Of a DNA stretch of 28,037 nt, positions 18,533 through 25,680 are shown one piece after another (the stretch's first letter is position 1; each line of letters opens with the position of its first letter). The notes beneath the pieces were generated by a model, which did no database searches, was not told where the DNA came from, and worked only from the letters and a program-made list of their open reading frames with translations. Location: the NCBI GenBank assembly GCA_013287405.1, contig JABDDW010000011.1, positions 1 through 28,037 of the forward strand. The letters are read 5' to 3'. The translations under genes and the position numbers were made by a program. Origin of the DNA: Deltaproteobacteria bacterium. Lineage in GTDB: Bacteria > Bdellovibrionota > Bdellovibrionia > JABDDW01.

Positions 18533-18970
18533 TTAGACACACGCCAGAGAATTATTTGACTATGATCGCTTTGATAAATCAAAGGACAGGTGATCTGGAT
18601 AAATGATATTTACCAAAGACTTTGGAATCCACTCTGAAACTTCTTTACTCCTGTCATGAAGCTTAAAATAAAAACTGGGGTTTGGGGGGAAAGATTATCA
18701 AGGTTCATGACGAACCAAAGACCCCCTTACCAAGGACTTTTAGACTCCTCTAAACTTACCTCTTACGACATGCAATGTTGTGGAGCTTAAACAAGGATCT
18801 CTTAAATCGCGTATGTCATGAGGAACGTGAAGTAGGATACCAACGCAGTAACTTATTTTTAAAATGGTTATCGTGCCGCAGCAATCGCTAGGGATAAGTA
18901 AAATTATTTCCGGGCTTCAGTGGATAATATAGTCTTGAGGCCAAAGGAAAGTTTTTATTCAAAAATAAAT
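18533..18970. other. Gene-free stretch next to IS21 remnant
   Basis: About 440 bases with no convincing reading frame. It probably holds debris from the missing part of the IS21 element and the 3' flank of the following minus-strand gene. The only structure I see is the nested inverted repeat at 18684-18726. Confidence 0.5.
18684..18726. other. Nested inverted repeat, possible RNA hairpin
   Basis: GGTTC (18702-18706) pairs with GAACC (18712-18716) around ATGAC. An outer GGGGG run (18684-18689) can pair with CCCCC (18722-18726), with a bulge of 12 bases on the left and 5 on the right. It is not followed by a T-run on either strand, so it is not an obvious terminator. Confidence 0.3.
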
Positions 18971-19903
18971 TTAATTCTTACTCAGAAGATCTTCCAGATC
19001 TATAAATTCCCAGCCCATGGCAGCCATAATCTCAGTTATGGGATTTACATGATCAGTGCCAACTACGGTAAGGAGTTCGCTGATGTCTGGATTTTGAGAA
19101 AAAATGTCTTGGAGGTTGGAGGCCATGCCTTCGTCCCGTATTGTGCCAAGGCCGTAAGTGAGAGGAAAAATATGTTTATACCATGAAGAATGCTCGTACT
19201 TCTTGAGATATTTTCCAAATAGCTCATCGGCACCCACCCATGCAGTTAATCCATAAACCAAAGCAAGCACCCCAGCATGAAGTTGAGCGGGAATTAAATG
19301 ATGGTGAGACGCGAACCTTTCGCCAACCAAACCAGCTGCCATAAGGCTCAGTTGCAGCAGTGCGCGGGTGGGTTCTGGTTTCTCATCTCTTGCTTTATCG
19401 ATGGCAAAGATCCGTCTGTCCTCACCAAATGTAACGGCACTCCATAGAGTTGGGCGACTATTAAGAATACCAAATACGACAGAATTCATTTTCGCACCAA
19501 ATAAATCGAACCAGCCGGGCCGCACTATCTCAGCTAAGTCGTCAAGCTGTTTCCGACCTTGCACCACCAAGATTGCATTCAACATTTTGTCTGGGTACTC
19601 GACTGCCCGGTCTCGATAATGGCCGACAACATTTTGGATGTTCCTTGAAAGTTTGGCGTGGTTATCGGCAATTAATATTACTGCAGACACCTTAGAAGAA
19701 TCTTCTCTTACTAGTAGCCTTATTTTAAATTGCGAACTCAACTCTCTTAAGTCCCTCATAGCTTCCTGTGTGCGTGGCAATTTGGAAAGGAAACTTGAGC
19801 ATTCCTCAAAAGGATTCTCATTGTTATTGGCGTGCGAGAGTATGCCCCCAAAAAATATAAATAAGGGAACTACCCTTTTCCCTATCAACCACCAATTCTC
19901 CAT
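18971..19903 (-). CDS. Exported protein with faint TraB/ChaN-like motifs
   Basis: A 310-residue protein. I start it at the ATG at 19903 because the product then has a clean signal peptide (GKRVVPLFIFFGGILSHA); the frame is open to an ATG at 19948 with a less suitable N-terminus. Neither start has well-spaced Shine-Dalgarno bases. The early segment VILIADNHAKLSRNI and the late segment LLTVVGTDHVNPITEIMAAMG stand where TraB/GumN and ChaN proteins have their two His-containing motifs, which suggests a related fold; this is weak. The middle has hydrophobic stretches (ALLQLSLMAAGLVGERFASHHH) that may cross or line a membrane. Function unknown. Confidence 0.55.
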   Translation of the reverse strand: MENWWLIGKRVVPLFIFFGGILSHANNNENPFEECSSFLSKLPRTQEAMRDLRELSSQFKIRLLVREDSSKVSAVILIADNHAKLSRNIQNVVGHYRDRAVEYPDKMLNAILVVQGRKQLDDLAEIVRPGWFDLFGAKMNSVVFGILNSRPTLWSAVTFGEDRRIFAIDKARDEKPEPTRALLQLSLMAAGLVGERFASHHHLIPAQLHAGVLALVYGLTAWVGADELFGKYLKKYEHSSWYKHIFPLTYGLGTIRDEGMASNLQDIFSQNPDISELLTVVGTDHVNPITEIMAAMGWEFIDLEDLLSKN

Positions 19904-20167
19904 CCTTAACGCGCGGAGCAATGCGCATGCCGTTCGAGTTCTCCCCATAAGAAAATAGATGCATAATTGTTAGAAAAATTATCCGAGGACAGGTCAATAT
20001 GCCCCAACACATTCGTGGAAAATAGAAAATCGATGGAACAGGTGTCGCGGCCGGTGGACCCTTTCGAGGCGTGTGCAGGAAGCGTCCTTCACCCAAAACC
20101 ACACTTGAATCAACTATTAAGACACTTCCCGACTATCTCAATAAGACCGTCCTCCATCAAAAATATA

Positions 20168-20494
20168 ATGTTGAGAAGTATTCGGTCAAACAAATCGGTC
20201 TGCAAGACCGCCGTTTTGAATGCCCTGAAGCGCGACGGCATTCCTACAAGAGCCTCCCATAGGAACCATGGCCGCTTCTCAACCCCACCTTACGGATATA
20301 AGCTTTCGAAGGGCATGCCAGCAAGAGCAAAGCTACTTAGGCTCGTACTTCTATTTTATAAAAGGGACCGACTCTCTAAAACAGCCATTGCTCGTAAGTT
20401 ACAAGAAATGGGTCTTAAAACTCGTGCCGGCCATACTCACTGGCACCACCATACAATTCATCAAATTTTAAAAAGAAATAGTTCAAAACCTTAA
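20168..20494 (+). CDS. Serine-recombinase 'Recombinase' domain without catalytic domain
   Basis: About 108 residues matching the zinc-free part of the DNA-binding region of large serine recombinases: PPYGYKLSKG, then LLRLVLLFYKRDRLSKTAIA, KLQEMGLKTRAGHTHW and HTIHQILKRN. In full recombinases this region follows a resolvase domain with a catalytic Ser; no such domain lies upstream. The frame is open back to a TTG at 19967, but that part has no recognisable homology. The start at 20168 is the last ATG before the domain and has no strong ribosome site. The 3' part (from 20372) is repeated exactly at 27880. It is followed after 12 bases by the small membrane-protein gene. It may be a fragment or a DNA-binding accessory protein. 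Confidence 0.6.
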   Translation: MLRSIRSNKSVCKTAVLNALKRDGIPTRASHRNHGRFSTPPYGYKLSKGMPARAKLLRLVLLFYKRDRLSKTAIARKLQEMGLKTRAGHTHWHHHTIHQILKRNSSKP

Positions 20495-20529
20495 TCGGAG
20501 GATGAAATGGAAAAGCTAATCGACGGAAT
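20372..20529 (+). repeat. Long exact direct repeat, copy 1
   Basis: 158 bases that recur without visible change at 27880-28037, where the window ends. The repeat spans the last 40 codons of the recombinase-like frame, its stop, the ribosome site GGAGG and the first codons of the small membrane-protein gene. The true repeat length is unknown because copy 2 is cut off. Confidence 0.95.
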
Positions 20530-20776
20530 CTTAACCGTGGTCTCAGTGGCCCTTATAGGCCTTGGCGGACGCTATGCGAGATTAAATCCATCTTCCTTGC
20601 ACAAAGCTGGCGATCTGACGGTATATTATAGAGATGTTCTAGCAGCACCATCCGCACAAAAACTTCTGGATCAATTGAAGGTCGGCCAACACCTTCTGAA
20701 TAAAAACGTGCGGTTTCCTATCTCAGAAACGAAAGATCTAAAATCTTATCCACCTTGCGGAGAATATGATTTCTAG
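20507..20776 (+). CDS. Small membrane protein of unknown function
   Basis: An 89-residue protein with a hydrophobic segment at about 7-22 (GILTVVSVALIGLGGRY), followed by a soluble part with DLTVYYRDVLAAPSAQKLLD and a tail PPCGEYDF. No family recognised. GGAGG lies 7 bases before the ATG, so translation should be good. It begins 12 bases after the recombinase-like frame. Its first codons recur at 28015, so the gene or its start is present twice. Confidence 0.65.
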   Translation: MEKLIDGILTVVSVALIGLGGRYARLNPSSLHKAGDLTVYYRDVLAAPSAQKLLDQLKVGQHLLNKNVRFPISETKDLKSYPPCGEYDF

Positions 20777-20931
20777 GAATGAGTGCTTGAAAAGTTCAGG
20801 TTGATACTCGTGTCACCCCTGTATGATGCTCCTCCTGAAACGAATAATTTCAGTGGAGAAGTCAAGAATCAATCAGGAAAGACTTTTTCAACAGCCCCAT
20901 TTGTTTCCTGACCGCCGACGAGTTTTGAAAA

Positions 20932-21204
20932 TTAGTTAACCGCCGAGAATTTTACTGGGTTTTGAAGTCTCGAACAAACAAATTTTTTCTGCGGGAGATG
21001 AATTTCTTGTCCAACATTAGCGTGTTCTGGGCCGGCGAGTGTAACGAATTCCGCCCGCATTTTAAGAAATTTGCCACTAAAAATTTTGAAGGTGTCACAC
21101 TCGCCAAAGAGACGGCGCTCGGTCGAATTGTCCAGATCTAGCGCCTTCGTGACTTCAAATAAAAAATCTTCGGCTTTTCCGCGTCCGTTTGGGACATACC
21201 CTTC
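20932..21204 (-). pseudogene. Possible gene remnant lacking a start codon
   Basis: A 90-codon minus-strand frame, open from a TAG at 21205-21207 to a TAA at 20932-20934. It reads like coding sequence: GRGKAEDFLFEVTKALDLD, TERRLFGECDTFKIFSGKF, then AEFVTLAGPEHANVGQEIHL. There is no standard start until an internal ATG, but an ATG with AGGAAGG in front lies at 21195-21197, one frame away. A single-base frameshift near 21190 would join them. I do not recognise the family. Confidence 0.4.
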
Positions 21205-21255
21205 CTAAAAAACCCTTTGGGCGCAAAAAATTGTTATTCAGTATTGCAGATATGC

Positions 21256-21278
21256 GCCCCCGGGAGAAAACCGGGGGC
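21256..21278 (-). terminator. Candidate terminator of the downstream-reading minus gene
   Basis: A perfect 8-bp stem, GCCCCCGG (21256-21263) and CCGGGGGC (21271-21278), with loop GAGAAAA. It lies 12 bases beyond the stop of the gene at 21291-22064. A T-run does not follow directly on the minus strand; six T's occur about 25 bases later. Confidence 0.45.
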
Positions 21279-21290
21279 CGTCTAGAAGTG

Positions 21291-22064
21291 TTAATTTGTG
21301 CCTTCAACGATGTTACTGCACTGATCATCACCGCAAGAAAGGGAGATGCCTTGGGACAATTTGTTCAAAACCTCAAGAACTGTCCAGCCAGCTTTGTTGA
21401 GTGTTTTCACGTCTATCGTATTTAAACCAATATTAATATAAGCTGATAGCGCTTTTGATTTGCCGGTCACGTTCAGAGTGGCCATTGTATAGAGAACACC
21501 CGAAAATGTCTTACGCGGTCCGAATGTAATGACATTTCCGCAGCCCACTCCTGGTACGCCACATCCATAGTCTGTTTGGATAGGTCCGATGTTGAGACCA
21601 AATCTGACCTCGTTTGTAGGTTCAGGTTGGATATAAGGTATCTCGGACTTAACATCTATCGAATCAGAACGATACTCGAAGAAGTCCTTGATTTTGGAAC
21701 CGCCGCCCCATACACCACATTGCATTTCCAAGAAAGGCAACGAGAGCAGTGTTTGAAATTGAGTGGTATCCATCCCCATGGCGGCGACCATAGACTTTCT
21801 AATTTCACAACGAGCCTGACCTGACGAATCGGTGACAACATAGTATGGACCTTTTTCCTGAACGGCAGTGTTGATCACTCCGGCGTCTCTGTACTGATCA
21901 TAACAAGCCCCATACGTGCCGTCACAATACTGCTCGTGAAACACCAGCCGGCCACTTGAAATGGTGTCCAGTTTCTTTGCCAATCCGTCCTCCAAACCGG
22001 CCTGAGAGATCGCCGAGGTAACCATCAATCCTGTAGCAAGGATTAAAATTCTATTCAGATTCAT
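21291..22064 (-). CDS. Small secreted Cys-containing protein
   Basis: A 257-residue protein with a signal peptide (LILATGLMVTSAISQA, cleavage after residue 22). The mature part has eight cysteines in pairs (YCDGTYGAC, GCGVPGVGCG, SCGDDQC, plus single RCE and QCG), so four disulfides are possible in an oxidising compartment. No family recognised. AGGAG lies 9 bases before the ATG. A short hairpin lies just upstream of the ribosome site (22085-22100). Confidence 0.75.
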   Translation of the reverse strand: MNLNRILILATGLMVTSAISQAGLEDGLAKKLDTISSGRLVFHEQYCDGTYGACYDQYRDAGVINTAVQEKGPYYVVTDSSGQARCEIRKSMVAAMGMDTTQFQTLLSLPFLEMQCGVWGGGSKIKDFFEYRSDSIDVKSEIPYIQPEPTNEVRFGLNIGPIQTDYGCGVPGVGCGNVITFGPRKTFSGVLYTMATLNVTGKSKALSAYINIGLNTIDVKTLNKAGWTVLEVLNKLSQGISLSCGDDQCSNIVEGTN

Positions 22065-22084
22065 AACAAGTACTCCTAAGTTAG

Positions 22085-22100
22085 GGCCGTAGCTGCGGCC
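22085..22100 (-). promoter_or_regulatory. Hairpin in the leader of the secreted Cys protein
   Basis: GGCCG and CGGCC form a 5-bp stem with loop TAGCTG, about 20 bases before the ATG at 22064 and a few bases before the ribosome site. It could protect or tune the leader; short, so uncertain. Confidence 0.25.
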
Positions 22101-22254
22101 GATTCATAAACATAAACAATCAATCATTATTTTTTCTCAACACCCTTTGAATACACTTTTCCAATAGAGCGTTGGCGCAATCAAGTTTATTGAGTTCCTA
22201 TGCCTATTTCGGTGAAGGCGATTACTATCGGTTAGGTACAACCTTTGAGTATTG

Positions 22255-23196
22255 TCAAATACATTTGCCGTCTCTAGAGTAAACAGGTTTAAGGCACTTC
22301 ACAACTCCATTGATCCGACTTGTATCTTCAAATAGACTGACAGCCACTTTGCTTGCAACAGTATAAAACTCTAGACTAGAGTAAGAATCATGGGTCAGTA
22401 GAAAGGTGACGAGTTCTCTTACTGTATCAGAGTTAACTATATCTATTTGTAGATGTTGGTTGATGATTTCGGTTTGAGTTTCTTTCTTTACGCTTTCGTA
22501 GCAATATGGAGTGCCGAAAACTCCACATGCCCTAAATGCATTATCATCGACAAACCTACCGAGAATGAACTTTCTTGCCGATACTTGAGATCTATAAAAG
22601 CTATATAAATCCTCATGGAGCTTAAGCGCTACCTTGTCGGCAGCGCCCATGATATCGATGAGCCTTTGGTCAACATGCACGTTTTTTGTGGCGTCATCAA
22701 ATCTAGCGACCTGAACTACAAGACAATTATCAGGAAATCTGTCTGAAAATGTTGCGTCATCAATTTCCGTAACCCCAGCAGGTTCGTTGATCCATTGTTT
22801 TTCGTCAGTTACACTTGAGTAAAAAATATTCCAAAATTGTGGATCTACTTGCTTTATGGTCTTATAAATATTCCACACCGAAGCTTCTCCAGAAACGGCA
22901 AGATTTATGGGGCTAAAAAGTCCCACGGGTTTCTGAGCATCTATGACTTCTAAGAGATGGGGCATGGATTCAAGTTCCGACAGTCTTAAATCAACCATTT
23001 TTTGAATATGGTGATTCTTATCGTCTGACGTTAGCTGAAGTTCTCTCAAAATCTGGTTTCTAACGACTTCTGATTTGTAGCAAAGAAGGGCTGCGCCTCC
23101 ACCGCCCCCATTGGCTCCAGCAGTTGCCAGTGAAGAAATTGCCAGATAACCTAAAAGAACTACCGCAAAGGACTTATGTCTAAATCTAAAAAACAT
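22255..23196 (-). CDS. Secreted protein with Gly-rich N-terminus
   Basis: A 313-residue protein. I start at the ATG at 23196 (GGGAG about 7 bases upstream), which gives a signal peptide ending SLATAG; a longer frame to 23244 would put 16 unneeded residues ahead of it. Directly after cleavage comes NGGGGGAALLCY, a Gly-rich motif before a Cys that I associate with secreted proteins of Bdellovibrio relatives. Six cysteines in total. The rest is mostly alpha-helical. It is divergent from the TIGR02147 regulator gene, with a palindrome in the shared promoter, so that regulator may control it. Confidence 0.75.
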   Translation of the reverse strand: MFFRFRHKSFAVVLLGYLAISSLATAGANGGGGGAALLCYKSEVVRNQILRELQLTSDDKNHHIQKMVDLRLSELESMPHLLEVIDAQKPVGLFSPINLAVSGEASVWNIYKTIKQVDPQFWNIFYSSVTDEKQWINEPAGVTEIDDATFSDRFPDNCLVVQVARFDDATKNVHVDQRLIDIMGAADKVALKLHEDLYSFYRSQVSARKFILGRFVDDNAFRACGVFGTPYCYESVKKETQTEIINQHLQIDIVNSDTVRELVTFLLTHDSYSSLEFYTVASKVAVSLFEDTSRINGVVKCLKPVYSRDGKCI

Positions 23197-23313
23197 TTTA
23201 AACTCCCAATGTGCTCCTATAGAGCAATAATTAATCCAACGCACTGTGTTTCAAAGAGAATATAGCCTATCGTCCGCATTTATTAAATTTAATTAAAATA
23301 TGAATTATGCCAA

Positions 23314-23336
23314 TATATTAAGTAACGCTTAATATA
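23314..23336. promoter_or_regulatory. Palindromic candidate operator between divergent genes
   Basis: TATATTAAG (23314-23322), spacer TAACG, and CTTAATATA (23328-23336): a perfect 9-bp inverted repeat, 21 bases before the regulator start and about 118 bases before the secreted-protein start on the other strand. The right arm overlaps a -10-like AT-rich box. It is a good candidate for binding by the regulator that follows. Confidence 0.5.
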
Positions 23337-23357
23337 AATTAACCATTGGATTAGACG

Positions 23358-24173
23358 ATGAAATCAGTATTGGAATTCGATGATTACAAGGAATTTCTCA
23401 AGGAAGTTGAGAAAGCCCGCTCCGAGCTTCAGCGAGGATTTCGCACGCGCGTAGCAGAGGCAGCTCAATGCCAGAGCGCTTTTGTTTCACAAGTTTTAAA
23501 CACCGGCGCCCATTTTAGCCTAGAACAAGGGTTCAAAATTGCGAGGTTTCTTAATTTAGATCAGGAAGAATCTCAGTTTTTCATTTTACTCTTAGAGCAA
23601 AATCGCGCCGGAACAAAAGAACTGCGAGAGTTTTTTTCCGAACAATTAGATTCTTTACGCGAAAAATTACTAAATATTTCTAAGCGTGTTGCTGTTAAAA
23701 CAGTATTGTCAGACGAAGTAAAAGCAACTTTTTATAGCAGGTGGTATTACTCTGCTATCCATGTACTCCCCTCGATAAAAAAGTATCAGACAGTCGAAGA
23801 TATTGCCTCTATATTGGAGCTTCCGAAATCAATTGTGCAGTCCGCCGTTTTATTTTTAGTTACTCACGGTCTGCTTGAAGAAAAAAAGGGGGTTCTCAAT
23901 ATTGGTCCTTATCAACTTCACCTATCAAAAGAATCACCCCATATCTTTAATCATCATGCAAATTGGCGCTTAAAAGCCCTTCAGAGCTTTGAAGATAGCA
24001 ATAAAGATGTGCATTATTCTGCAGTCTCTACACTTTCAACAGAGGACGTAGAAAAACTCAAACTCCGCATGGTGGATTTTATTCAGGAATACGTAAAATC
24101 TATCTCAGGTTCAGCCCCAGAAGAAAAGTGTTATGCCTTCACATTAGATTTTTTCCATGTGACAAAGCGTTGA
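23358..24173 (+). CDS. TIGR02147-family regulator
   Basis: A 271-residue cytoplasmic protein. The N-terminal part (VLEFDDYKEFLKE, then the helix-turn-helix around VAEAAQCQSAFVSQVLNTGA, with FSLEQGFKIARFLNLDQEES) matches TIGR02147 proteins, which are known mainly from Fibrobacter and Bdellovibrio-type genomes. A second winged-helix part (about 135-180, TVEDIASILELPKSIV) and a C-terminal domain follow. Its targets are unknown in the family. It lies head-to-head with the Gly-rich secreted protein gene across a palindrome, a common layout for a regulator and its target. Confidence 0.8.
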   Translation: MKSVLEFDDYKEFLKEVEKARSELQRGFRTRVAEAAQCQSAFVSQVLNTGAHFSLEQGFKIARFLNLDQEESQFFILLLEQNRAGTKELREFFSEQLDSLREKLLNISKRVAVKTVLSDEVKATFYSRWYYSAIHVLPSIKKYQTVEDIASILELPKSIVQSAVLFLVTHGLLEEKKGVLNIGPYQLHLSKESPHIFNHHANWRLKALQSFEDSNKDVHYSAVSTLSTEDVEKLKLRMVDFIQEYVKSISGSAPEEKCYAFTLDFFHVTKR

Positions 24174-24182
24174 GGCTGTCAT

Positions 24183-24371
24183 TTAGCTTTCTCTTTGACG
24201 GCCATCCGAGTAACCCGAAATTTTGTGGAAGACACCATTTTTAAGTTGGTCGATCGAGTTTTCTTTGCCAGCCTCAATCTTATCGAATTCTAGGTGGTCA
24301 CTGTAGAAGTTGCCCGTTAAGAGAGAACTGTTCCCCCGCACACCAAAAAGTATTTCGCGGTCGAAGGCTTG
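24183..24371 (-). pseudogene. Possible C-terminal gene fragment
   Basis: A minus-strand frame of 62 codons from 24371 to a TAA at 24183-24185: AFDREILFGVRGNSSLLTGN, then FYSDHLEFDKIEAGKENSID and so on. It has protein-like composition but no start codon, except a GTG in FGVRG. It ends at the edge of the IS1182-type fragment, so a gene may have been cut there. Unrecognised and uncertain. Confidence 0.3.
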
Positions 24372-24373
24372 TT

Positions 24374-24841
24374 ATGCACCTCTATCATAGAATCCAGTCT
24401 TTAACCCGGAGACGGGAATCAACCAAAGACTTTCAAGAAGCACGTCGTGAGAAAATGTGGAAGATAGAAGGAATTTTTGCCGAAGCAAAAACCTATCATG
24501 GGATGGGTCGCGCTCGCTATCGGGGTAGAAGTAAAGTCCAAATCCAAATGTACATGAGTGTGGGGGTTCAGAACCTCATCGGGGCTCTCGATTTCATTTT
24601 ATGGCACGTCGCGAGTTCTTGGCCAGTCGATATTATTGACCCGCCTCTCAACTTCGGCTTCCTGCTGTCAGTGATTTTTCCGACTGAGTTGGCCCTGGTC
24701 TCTTGGAAACTTCTTCGTCCCAAAATTTTAGTGTTGCGATGGAGTCGGGGCCCAGGGAATCCGAGTCTAGACGCCCAACGCCAATGGACCTTGATGGCCG
24801 GGAGTTCAGTTTTGCCACCAGATCTCAAGAGCATTCAATAA
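24374..24841 (+). pseudogene. IS1182-type transposase, C-terminal fragment
   Basis: Residues 11-69 of this frame (TRRRESTKDFQEARREKMWK, IEGIFAEAKTYHGMGRARYR, then KVQIQMYMSVGVQNLI) match the end of IS1182-family transposases, including the conserved Glu-containing segment FAEAK and the RARYRG motif. The catalytic domain upstream is missing. From about base 24585 the frame runs on for another 85 codons without recognisable homology. There is no functional transposase here. Confidence 0.75.
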
Positions 24842-24886
24842 CATTTGGCGTGGTTTTTTCTCTAATTACTGGCCCTTGTATCCGAC

Positions 24887-25303
24887 TTAATTGTGGGCAC
24901 AAGTTACGGTAACATTGTTTTCGCCTACAATGCCGACGATTTCAAAGTCACTGCCGGGAACCATGTCACCAGCACTAATTCCTTGGACAGCCAACTCAGC
25001 GGCTCCTGGACCCTTAGACGACAACGAAAGCATGTATGTTAGGCTCTCCCCAGTATTGGTCTTTTTATAAAATGCGGAAGCCGACATTGTGCTTGAACCA
25101 ACTGCGACGGAGGTGCTATCAAACCGATCGCCACCACCCACAAAACTACTCCTCCTAAAATCAAACCTTGCTGCATAGGTATCGAGATAGGCACCCTTCT
25201 TCGTAGTAAAGACGCTACAGTTTAAACTTGGAATGGAAACACCAGCCATGGAAATAGATGCCAAGAGGGCCGTAATACCTAAGAAAAACAGAGATAACTT
25301 CAT
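24887..25303 (-). CDS. Small secreted protein of unknown function
   Basis: A 138-residue protein with a signal peptide (LSLFFLGITALLASISMAG; cleavage near residue 20). The mature part has two cysteines near the ends (LNCSVF and VTCAHN) that could form one disulfide, and strand-forming Ser/Thr/Gly-rich sequence suggestive of a small beta-sandwich. GGGAG lies 6 bases before the ATG. No family recognised. Confidence 0.7.
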   Translation of the reverse strand: MKLSLFFLGITALLASISMAGVSIPSLNCSVFTTKKGAYLDTYAARFDFRRSSFVGGGDRFDSTSVAVGSSTMSASAFYKKTNTGESLTYMLSLSSKGPGAAELAVQGISAGDMVPGSDFEIVGIVGENNVTVTCAHN

Positions 25304-25676
25304 GCCAACTCCCTATAATAATTCAAAATATAATCTCACAAAACTATGCCAATTGACGCAAACAGAAATATATCTGACTTAATTGGAAGTCTATCTGTAT
25401 TATTGTTCCTGAAATTATTTCATTTGGTCATAGCAATTTGGCTCCAACTTCAACGAGAGATGTACGAATATTTTTAGCAAGCTGATCTTCGGGCTCAAGT
25501 TCCCGCCGAACGGTTGCGAAAATGATCGGTTCTGCATTTTAGAATAGACTAGTTTTTACTTCTGGTCTTTTCAGTTCACTCTGGGTAGATTTAGATTTTT
25601 AGGATAATAAAAGGGAAAAGATTCTTTCTACGACCGCTACCGCTACAGAGTAGATCCGCCATTTCCTAGGTGGGAA
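25304..25676. other. Intergenic region with a headless fragment
   Basis: About 370 bases between the secreted-protein gene and the symporter gene. Apart from the fragment at 25428-25537 and the hairpin at 25659-25680 I see no structure. Promoters for both divergent genes should lie here. Confidence 0.45.
25428..25537 (-). pseudogene. Short coding-like fragment
   Basis: A 36-codon minus frame (AEPIIFATVRRELEPEDQLA, then KNIRTSLVEVGAKLL and stop) between a TAA at 25538-25540 and a TGA at 25428-25430. It has protein-like charge pattern and no start codon; possibly the tail of a deleted gene. Chance cannot be excluded. Confidence 0.2.
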
Positions 25677-25680
25677 ATGG
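25659..25680 (+). promoter_or_regulatory. Hairpin over the candidate start of the symporter
   Basis: CCATTTCC (25659-25666) pairs perfectly with GGAAATGG (25673-25680), loop TAGGTG. The ATG at 25677-25679 is inside the right arm and the Shine-Dalgarno-like AGGTGGG runs from the loop into that arm, so the hairpin could hide the start site. Confidence 0.35.

Larger units (their letters stand above)
20777..21290. other. Sparse region with a headless reading frame and a hairpin
   Basis: About 510 bases between the small membrane-protein gene and the next secreted-protein gene. It holds the fragment at 20932-21204 and the terminator-like hairpin at 21256-21278. A small inverted repeat (CTGAAA and TTTCAG) lies near 20838-20856. 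I see nothing else coding. Confidence 0.5.

Noticed and set aside
24568..24834. Minus-strand 88-codon frame opposite the IS1182 fragment tail
   Set aside because: Basic, low-complexity composition, no ribosome site and no recognisable domain.
24600..24841. Extension of the IS1182 transposase to 155 residues
   Set aside because: The family ends soon after the VQNLI segment; the remainder is probably chance read-through.
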